From: Bacteroidales bacterium | Lineage (GTDB): Bacteria > Bacteroidota > Bacteroidia > Bacteroidales > UBA932 | Direction of reading: 5' to 3' | Assembly: GCA_017538685.1 (NCBI GenBank) | Contig: JAFYIK010000200.1 | Location: forward strand, 1-7,863 | DNA length: 7,863 nucleotides | Part shown: positions 1-6,531 of the stretch, in pieces | How the letters are laid out: each line of letters starts with the position of its first letter | Numbering within the stretch: position 1 is the first letter of the stretch | Program-made: the position numbers and the translations under genes | Notes under the pieces: model-generated | Told to the model about the DNA's origin: nothing | Database searches by the model: none | Seen by the model: the letters and a program-made list of their open reading frames with translations, nothing else

Positions 1-70
1 ACATAGGAAAATATGAGGAACTCTTTGACAAGATATCCAACTCAGCCCTTTTCATTTTAAGATTAACCAT
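1..70 (-). CDS. Partial reading frame coupled to the small protein gene, product unknown
   Basis: On the minus strand an ATG (70-68) overlaps the TAA stop of the upstream small protein gene (TAATG). The frame stays open to the window edge for about 23 codons. A second in-frame ATG lies at 55-53 and gives a more ordinary start (MKRAELDILS...). No domain can be recognised in so short a piece, and the visible N-terminus is not an obvious signal peptide. The mirror-image gene pair on the plus strand has the same layout, with a small protein followed almost without gap by a larger gene. That layout is the main reason to think this frame is real. It could also be a chance open frame. Confidence 0.35.
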   Translation of the reverse strand, partial: MVNLKMKRAELDILSKSSSYFPM

Positions 71-231
71 TACCACCATTTTTCGCTTGACTGATCTTCA
101 ACTTCCGCGTTTGGATCGCCAAAGCTACCGCCGGAAACGTCGGCAGGATCGCTTCCACAAATAAAGCCCTCGAATCTTACCACGAGGGTTTCGGCCTCAG
201 GGGCCTCATAGAATTGTTTTGGTTTGTTCAT
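70..231 (-). CDS. Small acidic protein of the Bacteroidales Y..P type, 53 aa
   Basis: Reading leftward from the ATG at 231-229 gives a 53-aa protein ending in KWW and TAA. It has no signal peptide, no membrane segment, one Cys (C25), and an acidic, Gly/Ser-rich second half. Y8, P11, F20 and a later S-G-G-x-F-G-D block (residues 33-39) all recur in the 51-aa protein encoded at 523-678 on the other strand, so the two are probably paralogues. Short proteins of this pattern (Y..P..E near the N-terminus, then a Gly/Asp-rich tail) are, as I recall, common in Bacteroidales next to genes for secreted proteins. I know of no established function. The leader just upstream is A/T-rich with no Shine-Dalgarno sequence, as usual in this phylum. 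Confidence 0.7.
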   Translation of the reverse strand: MNKPKQFYEAPEAETLVVRFEGFICGSDPADVSGGSFGDPNAEVEDQSSEKWW

Positions 232-372
232 ATTAAATAATGTTTAATGTTGAATGCGGAACAGATGCCCGAAGGAGCCGGGAATGACGAGGGCAGTATC
301 CCTTAGATGGCCCATAAGGGCGGAAAAAGCGGATATGTTATTAGTTGTCCTCATTTTTCGGTTAACGGAGTG

Positions 373-404
373 TAAAGGTAGCATTTACTCGACTCAATTC
401 AAAA
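373..404 (-). promoter_or_regulatory. Predicted promoter for the leftward small protein gene
   Basis: On the minus strand TTTTG (404-400) is followed after 19 bases by TACCTTTA (380-373). This is one mismatch from the Bacteroidota TAnnTTTG box and has the usual spacing. Transcription would start near 366 and leave a leader of about 135 bases before the ATG at 231. That is long for this phylum and leaves room for leader control, although I see no convincing structure there. Confidence 0.45.
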
Positions 405-486
405 GGAAAAAACGAAAAAGTGGGAGGATATTTTTACACAATTTATACACAACGATGGAAGGCGGACAGAAGTCAACTTTTATTAC

Positions 487-494
487 TATTTTTG
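487..494 (+). promoter_or_regulatory. Predicted -7 box for the small protein-nuclease unit
   Basis: TATTTTTG matches the Bacteroidota TAnnTTTG consensus exactly and lies 28 bases upstream of the preferred ATG at 523. No TTG is seen at the expected -33 position, so it would be a weak or activator-dependent promoter. It faces away from the minus-strand promoter at 373-404. Confidence 0.4.
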
Positions 495-522
495 TGTGGA
501 GTGTAAACAAATACTTGACACG

Positions 523-678
523 ATGAGCCATTCCAGAGAGACATACGTCTCACCTTATATCGATGTCCTTGAAATGAATTTCAGGGAGGGGTTACTGCAA
601 GTGCCGTCCGGCGGAGAGTTCGGTGACAGCCAGCAAGCGGGAAGCGAACTGACTGAAGACCCGGAAATTAATCTATAG
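523..678 (+). CDS. Small acidic protein of the Bacteroidales Y..P type, 51 aa
   Basis: The preferred start is the ATG at 523, giving 51 aa. A GTG at 496 in the same frame would add nine residues but lies almost on the predicted -7 box and is less likely. The protein has no signal peptide and no Cys. Y8, P11, F20 and an S-G-G-x-F-G-D block (residues 29-35) match the protein encoded at 70-231 in order and nearly in position, and the tail is acidic. The stop at 676-678 is only two bases from the ATG of the fimbrillin-nuclease gene, so the two are almost certainly co-transcribed and perhaps translationally coupled. Its function is unknown. A role tied to making, exporting or regulating the downstream surface protein is a guess from position only. 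Confidence 0.7.
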   Translation: MSHSRETYVSPYIDVLEMNFREGLLQVPSGGEFGDSQQAGSELTEDPEINL

Positions 679-680
679 AA

Positions 681-2909
681 ATGGCAATGAAGACAAATAT
701 GATCGCTCTGTTCGCCGCATCATTACTTGCTGTCGCTGCCGGTTCTTCCTGCAACGTGGAAATCTGCCAGGTGGCAGTGCCTATAACCATAAACGGCGGC
801 GCGCCGGACACGAAGACCGCCATCAGCGGCACAACCCCCACGTGGAAGTCGGGCGACAAGGTCACCGTCGTCTACACGAACACCTCCGACGAAGTCACCA
901 CGGCCAAATCCGCCGCCCTGGGCAGCGACACCGCGGAAGCGGCGTTCTCCGTGACGCTGTATTCCCCGAAAACCGCCGTGGATGCCTACGCCTACTACCC
1001 TGCAAACAACGAGTCCGCGACCGCATCTTCCGCCACCCTGGTGATTCCCGGCAGGCAGGCCCCGACCGGCAGTTCCTTCGACGGCGCGGCGGATATCCTC
1101 ATATCGAAGGCATTCACCCCCAGCGGATCCGTGTCCACGCAGTTCCGCAGGCTCGGCGCGGTGCTGAAGGTGAAAGTGTCCTCTCCCCTTCTCGCAGGCG
1201 ATTACCTGAAGAAACTGGTGCTGACGGCAGACTCTCCCCTCGCGGGCAAGGTCGCCGTGGACCTGGAAAGCGGCACTGCAACCGGTCTCTCGTCCGGGAG
1301 CAATTCCGTAGTGGCCGAATACTCGGCGTCGACCAAGTTCCAGCTCAGTTCCGCAGAGGACTATATCTACCTGATCGTTTATCCCCAGACCCTTGCCGCT
1401 GGCAGCCATCTGTCGATCGCTGGAGAAACGGACAACGCTACCTTCTCCAAGGATATCGTCCTCCCTTCCGACATAGTTCTGAGCGCCGGACACATCCAGC
1501 CGCTGAACATAAGCGTTACTTCCGTCAACAGGAAGTTCTTCGCGGAAAGCTTCGGAGGAACTGATTCGTCGCTGACCGGTGATTCCGCCTCTCTGACGGC
1601 AGACAACGACGGCTGGTCGTTCACCAACGGATATGCTGCCGGATCCGGAGGGCACTCCGCCCGCCTGGGTGTCAGCGGTTCAAAAGGAATCGCCACTACT
1701 CCCTCCATCGCCGTACCCTCGGCATTCAGGGGCAAGACGCTCAAACTCTCGTTCAAGGCCGCGGCGTGGAATTACGCTTCCGAGCAAACTACCCTTGCCG
1801 TATCTGCGAGCGGGACGGGCGTTTCCCTCTCCGGAGCGGCGCTTTCTTCGGGTAAGGTGAGCACGGTCAAGGGCTCCTGGACCAGCTATGAGCTGGACAT
1901 CGCCACCACCGCATCCACCGCATCCTTGACGCTCACATTCCAGGGCGTGCAGGACTCCTACGCCCGTTTCTTCCTGGACGAGGTGCTTGTGTACTACGGT
2001 TCCCCGTCGTATGTGGTGGTCGACGAAGTGCCGGCGTACGTCTCTTCATTGCCGCAGTATCTCAACTGCTATGAGATCCCGGCGGTTGCTCTTGCAGACC
2101 CTTCATCGTATACTAACAGGGGCACGGAGACTTTCGGCTCCACCTACTGGTATGAGTACGACACCGAGAATGCGAAGCAGAAGATAGTGACCCACACCTA
2201 CGAGTACAATTCTTCGCTTTACCGCAACTACACCTATCTTATCGACCAGGACAAGCGCTGCGCCCTCTGGACCGCTTATCCTATGCACAAGACGGCGTAC
2301 CCCAACAATGACATCGAAAGGGGTTCATTCAGCACTTCCACAAGCTACGATCCTGCAGTTCCCCGTTCCTGGCAATCCAGCGGCTCCACTGACGACTATG
2401 TCGAAAAGGATAAGTATGGTTACGCACGCGGACACCACTGCGCTTCGGAAGACCGGCAGGCTAATTCGGACGCCAACAACCAGACCTTCTATTACACGAA
2501 CCAGTCGCCTCAGTGGCAGTTCAGTTTCAATGCCGGAGTCTGGTCGTCACTTGAAGGCGCAATCCAGAGCAATGCCCCCACGGGCAGGGATACCCTCTAT
2601 GTCGTGGTAGGAACCATCTTCGACCCGCTGAATATGCACGCCAGCAACGACGGCGGAGAGGTGGCGCGTCCCAGCCACTACTATAAGCTCCTTATGAAGT
2701 GCTCCTTCAACGCCGGCGGAGATATGACCGCCGCCAGCGGCGTGGCCTACCTCTACACCAACGAGGCCCACTCCGGCTGCACCTACAACGACGCCACCTT
2801 CCGCAAGAGCATAGACTACATCGAATCCCTCACCGGCTTCAACTTCTTCGCCAACGTCCCAGCCGCCCTCCAAACCACCGCCGAAACCCAGACCGCTTCG
2901 CTGTGGTAG
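681..2909 (+). CDS. Secreted fimbrillin-like protein fused to a DNA/RNA non-specific endonuclease (NUC1 type)
   Basis: This is a 742-aa predicted exported protein. Residues 1-24 form a signal peptide ending in GSSC; C24 could be lipidated, although G at -3 is a poor lipobox. Residues about 30-280 resemble the Bacteroidales fimbrillin/Mfa-like fold (DTKTAISG, WKSGDKV, YAYYP, QFRRLGAVLKVKV). Residues about 285-440 look like a jelly-roll or carbohydrate-binding-like beta domain. Residues about 455-735 are a NUC1 (Endonuclease_NS) nuclease that would cut DNA and RNA with a bound Mg2+. Its core is R583-G-H585, then N617 and E625, which keep the 8-residue spacing of Serratia nuclease N119/E127. The Asp of the usual DRGH motif is Ala (A582). 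ATG 681 is chosen for its 2-base gap to the upstream gene; ATG 687 (MKTN) would give the same mature protein. The likely place of action is the cell surface or outside the cell, where it would degrade extracellular nucleic acid. Confidence 0.85.
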   Translation: MAMKTNMIALFAASLLAVAAGSSCNVEICQVAVPITINGGAPDTKTAISGTTPTWKSGDKVTVVYTNTSDEVTTAKSAALGSDTAEAAFSVTLYSPKTAVDAYAYYPANNESATASSATLVIPGRQAPTGSSFDGAADILISKAFTPSGSVSTQFRRLGAVLKVKVSSPLLAGDYLKKLVLTADSPLAGKVAVDLESGTATGLSSGSNSVVAEYSASTKFQLSSAEDYIYLIVYPQTLAAGSHLSIAGETDNATFSKDIVLPSDIVLSAGHIQPLNISVTSVNRKFFAESFGGTDSSLTGDSASLTADNDGWSFTNGYAAGSGGHSARLGVSGSKGIATTPSIAVPSAFRGKTLKLSFKAAAWNYASEQTTLAVSASGTGVSLSGAALSSGKVSTVKGSWTSYELDIATTASTASLTLTFQGVQDSYARFFLDEVLVYYGSPSYVVVDEVPAYVSSLPQYLNCYEIPAVALADPSSYTNRGTETFGSTYWYEYDTENAKQKIVTHTYEYNSSLYRNYTYLIDQDKRCALWTAYPMHKTAYPNNDIERGSFSTSTSYDPAVPRSWQSSGSTDDYVEKDKYGYARGHHCASEDRQANSDANNQTFYYTNQSPQWQFSFNAGVWSSLEGAIQSNAPTGRDTLYVVVGTIFDPLNMHASNDGGEVARPSHYYKLLMKCSFNAGGDMTAASGVAYLYTNEAHSGCTYNDATFRKSIDYIESLTGFNFFANVPAALQTTAETQTASLW

Positions 2910-2912
2910 CCC

Positions 2913-3821
2913 CTACCCCAACCCTCTGGCGGCGCGCTCGATAGCGCGGCGTTTCTGCTCGAGGCCCGGGTGGACATAGAGATCGAGGGTGGTGGACACG
3001 GAAGCGTGCCCAAGGATGGCGGAGACTGTCTTCGGGTCGGCGCCGCTTTCTATGCAGCGGGTCGCGAAGGAGTGACGCAGGGCGTGGAAGCGCACGCGCG
3101 GGATTCCCAGCCGGCATAGCGTTCGCATCAGGTACTCCCGCAGAGCCCTCGGTTCGACGGGCGTGGGCGCGCCGGAAACCACGTAGAATTCAGGTGCCGA
3201 GCGGTGGCGGCCCATCAGCTTGCGCTGCTCCCTTGTCATAGGCACTTCCCTGTTGGACGACGGAGTCTTCGGCGAGCCGATGGATAGGAAGTGGCGCTTG
3301 TCCGCTCCGTCATCGATATACAGCCGCTGGACGGTCTTGCCCACGCGTATCACCCCCTGCTCGAAGTCGATGTCCTTCCATTGCAGGCCCGCGACCTCGC
3401 CGATCCGGAGGCCTGTCTCGAGGCAGATCAGGATCCCCAGCCCCTTCAGGCTCGGATGCTCGCGCAGGTACTCCGTCAGACGGCGCTGATCGCGCGGCAG
3501 CATCACCGGAGGACCGACCTTCCTCGCCTGCGGGTAGCGCACTTCCGTGTCCACGGCCGGCCATACGCCCTCCCTGGCCCCATAGCGAAGGAGCATCCGA
3601 AGCACGAGCGTCACGTCCCTGATGCTCTTCGGGCTCAGCCCCTTCGCCTCGAGCGCATCCACGAACTCCCGGGCCGTGCCGTCGTCTATCTGATCCCGCC
3701 CCTGGAGGAAAGGGACGACGTGGTTGTGGAGATGCTGGAGATACACGGCGTAGGTCGCATCCTTCACCCTGCGCCTTTTGTCGGCCTTCCACCCGGCAAT
3801 CACTTTTTCTAATGTTTCCAT
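2913..3821 (-). CDS. Tyrosine recombinase / phage-type integrase
   Basis: This 302-aa protein has the usual length and both domains of the family. Residues about 1-85 form the core-binding (SAM-like) domain, with K-G-L-S-P-K-S-I-R at 60-68. Residues about 105-295 form the catalytic domain. All active-site residues are visible: R139 (TGLRIGE), K185 (SPKT), H246 and R249 (HALRH), H272 (LGHAS) and the nucleophile Y282 (LDLYVHP). The enzyme should therefore be able to cut and rejoin DNA at specific sites. No excisionase, relaxase, phage gene or att-like duplication is seen nearby, so it is either an orphan or acts on a site outside the window. Its stop is three bases from that of the convergent nuclease gene with no terminator between, and its start is 50 bases from the divergent serpin gene. 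Phase-variation invertases belong to the same family, but no flanking inverted repeats support that role here. Confidence 0.9.
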   Translation of the reverse strand: METLEKVIAGWKADKRRRVKDATYAVYLQHLHNHVVPFLQGRDQIDDGTAREFVDALEAKGLSPKSIRDVTLVLRMLLRYGAREGVWPAVDTEVRYPQARKVGPPVMLPRDQRRLTEYLREHPSLKGLGILICLETGLRIGEVAGLQWKDIDFEQGVIRVGKTVQRLYIDDGADKRHFLSIGSPKTPSSNREVPMTREQRKLMGRHRSAPEFYVVSGAPTPVEPRALREYLMRTLCRLGIPRVRFHALRHSFATRCIESGADPKTVSAILGHASVSTTLDLYVHPGLEQKRRAIERAARGLG

Positions 3822-3828
3822 ATTGTTG

Positions 3829-3836
3829 TATATTTG
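3829..3836 (+). promoter_or_regulatory. Predicted -7 box of the serpin gene
   Basis: TATATTTG matches TAnnTTTG exactly and would start transcription near 3842, giving a leader of about 30 bases. No clear TTG is seen at -33. The box sits just upstream of the divergent recombinase start codon (3821-3819), so its -33 region falls inside the recombinase gene. Confidence 0.5.
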
Positions 3837-3871
3837 TGTGATACGTTAAGGAAACAATAAAACGTTATATT

Positions 3872-5128
3872 ATGAAACTCTCGTTCTGGCCTATGCGCAG
3901 TCTTTATTCAGCCGCTTTACTTGTATGCCTCGCAGTGCCTGTGGCCTGCTGGAGCGGCAACACCGATGATGAGGGCGAAAACCCCTACAAAGCCCTGGAA
4001 CTGACCACCAAGGGCTCGGAGTATGTGCGGAAAGGCGAAAGCTTCACCTTCGAGTACATAGAAAGGATAAACGCCGAGGCGAAGAAGGATTACATCATCT
4101 CTCCGCTGAGTATGCAGTTCCTGCTGGGAATGATACTGGACGGCGCGAAGGGCGAGACGGCCGATCAGATCGCCGCCGTCCTCGGCTACGGCGCCGGCGA
4201 GACCGCGCAGGTGAACGAGTACTGCCTGTCTATGCTCTCCCAGCTCCCGCAGCTTGACCGCAAGACCACCGTCTCGATCGCAAACGCCATCTATGTGGAC
4301 GACGGCTGGCCACTCAAAGACGCCTACAAAAGCGAGGTCGGAAAGTACTACAAAGCTGAGGTGTCGAACCTCGATTTCTCCAGGCCCGAGTCAGTCAACG
4401 TTATCAACGGCTGGTGCAAGAAGCACACGAACGGGATGATAGAAAAGGTCCTGGACGAGGTGGATTCCAATATGCTCTGCTACCTCCTGAACGCCCTGTA
4501 TTTCAAGGGAATGTGGAAGGAAAAGTTCGACAAGAACCGCTCCGGCGAAGAAAAGTTCACCGATGAAGCGGGCTCGAGCTCCAAGGTCAGGATGATGAAG
4601 CAGACGAAGGAGTTCGCATACACGGAAAACGACGTTTTCCAGGCCGTCCGGCTCCCCTATGGCAACGGCGCCTACTCGATGTTCGTTCTTCTTCCTCAGA
4701 AGGGACACGGCGTCGCGGACATCGCCGCCACCCTGCGCAAAAGCAGCTGGCAGGACTTCCGCTACGGTATGAGCGACGCGGAAGTGGATCTCTGGCTCCC
4801 CCGCTTCGAGACCAAGTACAACATCCTTCTTAACGATATGCTCAAGGAGATGGGTATGCCCGACGCATTCGACCCTGCCAAGGCGGACTTCAGTCCTTTG
4901 TCCGACTACGCCCTCCGCCTCAGCTTCGTGCAGCAGCACGCCGCCATCAAGGTCGATGAAGAAGGCACCGAAGCTGCCGCCGTTTCTTCCGCCGGTTTCG
5001 AGAAAAACGCCGCTCTTCCCGTGGACAACGCCGTCTTCCACGCCGATCACCCTTTCCTTTATCTAATTACGGAATCAAGTTCCGGAGTCGTCCTCTTCGC
5101 GGGACGGTTTGGAAATCAAAAAGAGTAG
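3872..5128 (+). CDS. Secreted serpin-family serine/cysteine protease inhibitor, probable surface lipoprotein
   Basis: This 418-aa protein is a full-length serpin (family I4) behind a signal peptide. The likely lipid-modified Cys is C26 (PVAC, with P at -3 a weak lipobox). It is followed by N-T-D-D-E-G-E, an acidic stretch like the lipoprotein surface-export signals described in Bacteroidota. Serpin landmarks are in order: ISPLSM (76-81), N207-A-L-Y-F-K-G-x-W near 215, the hinge EEGTEAAA (363-370), and FHADHPFLYLI (389-399) with the closing strand to G411-R-F. The intact small-residue hinge suggests a true inhibitor that traps proteases by loop insertion. Counting P15 at G365 puts P1 at N379, followed by A-A-L-P-V, so a protease accepting small or uncharged residues may be the target; P1 cannot be fixed by eye. 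Miropin of Tannerella forsythia is a characterised serpin from the same order. ATG 3872 is used; ATG 3893 would still leave a signal peptide. Confidence 0.92.
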   Translation: MKLSFWPMRSLYSAALLVCLAVPVACWSGNTDDEGENPYKALELTTKGSEYVRKGESFTFEYIERINAEAKKDYIISPLSMQFLLGMILDGAKGETADQIAAVLGYGAGETAQVNEYCLSMLSQLPQLDRKTTVSIANAIYVDDGWPLKDAYKSEVGKYYKAEVSNLDFSRPESVNVINGWCKKHTNGMIEKVLDEVDSNMLCYLLNALYFKGMWKEKFDKNRSGEEKFTDEAGSSSKVRMMKQTKEFAYTENDVFQAVRLPYGNGAYSMFVLLPQKGHGVADIAATLRKSSWQDFRYGMSDAEVDLWLPRFETKYNILLNDMLKEMGMPDAFDPAKADFSPLSDYALRLSFVQQHAAIKVDEEGTEAAAVSSAGFEKNAALPVDNAVFHADHPFLYLITESSSGVVLFAGRFGNQKE

Positions 5129-5150
5129 CCGGTCGGCTACTCTTTTTTTT
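5118..5150. terminator. Bidirectional intrinsic terminator between serpin and serine hydrolase genes
   Basis: A perfect 13-bp stem (5118-5130 with 5135-5147) closes a GGTC loop. Rightward it ends in a run of eight T (5143-5150). Leftward the A-rich arm gives a T run on the other strand. The stem contains the serpin TAG stop and lies next to the TAA stop of the convergent gene, so it should serve both transcripts. Confidence 0.9.
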
Positions 5151-6531
5151 ACAGTTCTGAAATGATGTCTTTTAGCAGTCTGTTGAATTCTATCACCCTG
5201 TCAGGTTTAGGCGAGTAGCTCAGAATCACCACCACGAGGCCCTTGGAAGGGATGATGTAGATCTGCTGGCCGTCGTGGCCGTTGCAGGAGTACATATCCT
5301 CAGGGACGTCCGGGCAGACGTGGCCGCGGTTCAGCCAGAAGAATGCGCCGTAGCCGCCCTCGCTTGCGGAGGCCGGAGTTCTCGTGTAGTCCACCCAACC
5401 CTCGGGCAGGATGCGCTCGCCTTCCACCACTCCGTCGTCCAGGAACATCTGCGCGAAGCGGGCGTAGTCGCGCGCGGTCACATAGAGGTACGATGAGCCT
5501 ACGGGCGTGCCGGTCATATCGGGCTCGAAGTGCGCTCCCCTGATGCCGAGAGGCTCGAACAGACGGTCGTGGATGTACTGCAGGAATTCGTCGTTCGAGG
5601 CGAACTTGCTGCGGAGGTAGCGCATAACGATGTTGGTGCTGCCGCTGGAATAGTACCAGAAGGTGCCAGGCTCGTGCTCGAGGGGCTTGTTGATGGCATA
5701 GAGGCCCATATCCTGTTCGCGGTGCAGCATAAGGTTCACGTCCGAGCGGTTGCCGTAGTCTTCGTTCCACTCAAGGCCACTCTGCATCTGCATTAGGTCG
5801 CTGAGCGTGATCTTCGCGCGCTCGTCGTTCTGCCACTCCGGGATGCCGGTCGGCGCGTAGATGTCCACAAGCCCGTCGCCGGCCATAATGCCCACCAGCG
5901 CGTTCGTGAAACTCTTGCCCATACTCCAGCTGAGCAGCTGCGTGTGCGGGGTGATGCCATCGCCATAGCGTTCCGCCACCATCTTGCCGTCCTTGAGGAC
6001 GATGAAGGCGAACGGATGACCGTTGTAAGCGTGCTCGTCCACAAAGGCCTCCGCCAGGGGCGCCAGTTTCTCCCTAAGCTCGGCATAGTAAGGGCCCTGC
6101 ATCTGGTTCAGCGCGTGTTCGCACATCTTATCGGGAGTGCCGCAATGGGCGTGCTGATGCTCGCACTTATGCTCTTCTATCGGCAGCGGATACGCCTGCG
6201 CTCTGAGCTTCTGCTCGGCCTTACGGCCCCTGAGGAGCGTCACGCCCCAGCCTTCGCGGTAAAGGGCTTTGGACTTTGCCCAAAGGAAGCGGCTGGTGAC
6301 CGTCTGATTTTCAAAATCCACCTTGTTCTTGACGAACTTGATGAACGAGAAATGCAGGTCCAGGGCCTCCACGTCCGCCTGCTGCCTTCCGGACACGAAC
6401 ACTGCAGACGCGAGGTTCTTCGCCGCATAGCCCGTGATGATGGGCATCAATGTATTCAGATAAATGCATCCACCGAGAACGGCAGCTGCCAGCACCGCTC
6501 CCGCGATGCCCAGTATTCTTTTGACTTTCAT
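5149..6531 (-). CDS. Membrane-anchored beta-lactamase-fold serine hydrolase (6-aminohexanoate-dimer hydrolase-like)
   Basis: This 460-aa protein has a short basic N-terminus and a hydrophobic segment (residues about 5-32) containing L-G-G-C22. It is either a lipoprotein or anchored by one membrane helix, with the rest in the periplasm. An N-terminal part (30-160) with VFVSGR precedes the catalytic domain (about 165-455). The class C / PBP-like motifs are complete: S203-M-G-K206 (nucleophile and general base), Y294-S-S, and H419-D-G replacing the KTG motif, as in the NylB-like subgroup. Esterase, amidase or peptidase action on a small substrate is expected; the substrate is unknown. Residues 121-139 are unusually rich in Cys and His (C123, C130, C137 and H121, H125, H127, H129, H139). 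The start ATG overlaps the stop of the upstream alpha/beta hydrolase gene by four bases (ATGA), so the two are co-transcribed and probably coupled. Confidence 0.85.
   Translation of the reverse strand: MKVKRILGIAGAVLAAAVLGGCIYLNTLMPIITGYAAKNLASAVFVSGRQQADVEALDLHFSFIKFVKNKVDFENQTVTSRFLWAKSKALYREGWGVTLLRGRKAEQKLRAQAYPLPIEEHKCEHQHAHCGTPDKMCEHALNQMQGPYYAELREKLAPLAEAFVDEHAYNGHPFAFIVLKDGKMVAERYGDGITPHTQLLSWSMGKSFTNALVGIMAGDGLVDIYAPTGIPEWQNDERAKITLSDLMQMQSGLEWNEDYGNRSDVNLMLHREQDMGLYAINKPLEHEPGTFWYYSSGSTNIVMRYLRSKFASNDEFLQYIHDRLFEPLGIRGAHFEPDMTGTPVGSSYLYVTARDYARFAQMFLDDGVVEGERILPEGWVDYTRTPASASEGGYGAFFWLNRGHVCPDVPEDMYSCNGHDGQQIYIIPSKGLVVVILSYSPKPDRVIEFNRLLKDIISEL

Noticed and set aside
254..526. 90-aa open frame on the plus strand in the intergenic region
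   Set aside because: It spans the predicted promoters and overlaps the start of the 51-aa gene out of frame. The translation looks random and basic, without any family pattern.
523..678. Double-glycine bacteriocin or RiPP precursor reading of the 51-aa protein (and its 53-aa relative)
   Set aside because: The GG is followed by a short acidic tail with no Cys or typical core, and no peptidase-containing transporter or modifying enzyme is visible in the window. It remains only a remote possibility.
723..1655. Long 310-aa open frame on the minus strand inside the nuclease gene
   Set aside because: It is a shadow of the GC-rich plus-strand gene. Its translation is rich in Gly, Arg and Ala with no recognisable domain, while the plus frame has clear fimbrillin and nuclease motifs.
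2933..2948. GC-rich hairpin CGCGCT-CGAT-AGCGCG as a terminator for the nuclease gene
   Set aside because: It lies inside the recombinase coding sequence, has only a 6-bp stem and no following T run, so it does not qualify as an intrinsic terminator.
3291..3812. 173-aa plus-strand frame and the 160-aa alternative minus frame in the recombinase region
   Set aside because: Both overlap a recombinase with every catalytic residue in place and are typical GC-rich shadows.
2913..3821. Integration of a mobile element into the tRNA-Val gene
   Set aside because: The recombinase is about 3.6 kb from the tRNA, and no repeat of the tRNA 3' end was noticed elsewhere in the window.
4391..5050. 219-aa open frame on the minus strand within the serpin gene
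   Set aside because: It is antisense to a complete serpin with all landmarks and has no motif or upstream signal of its own.
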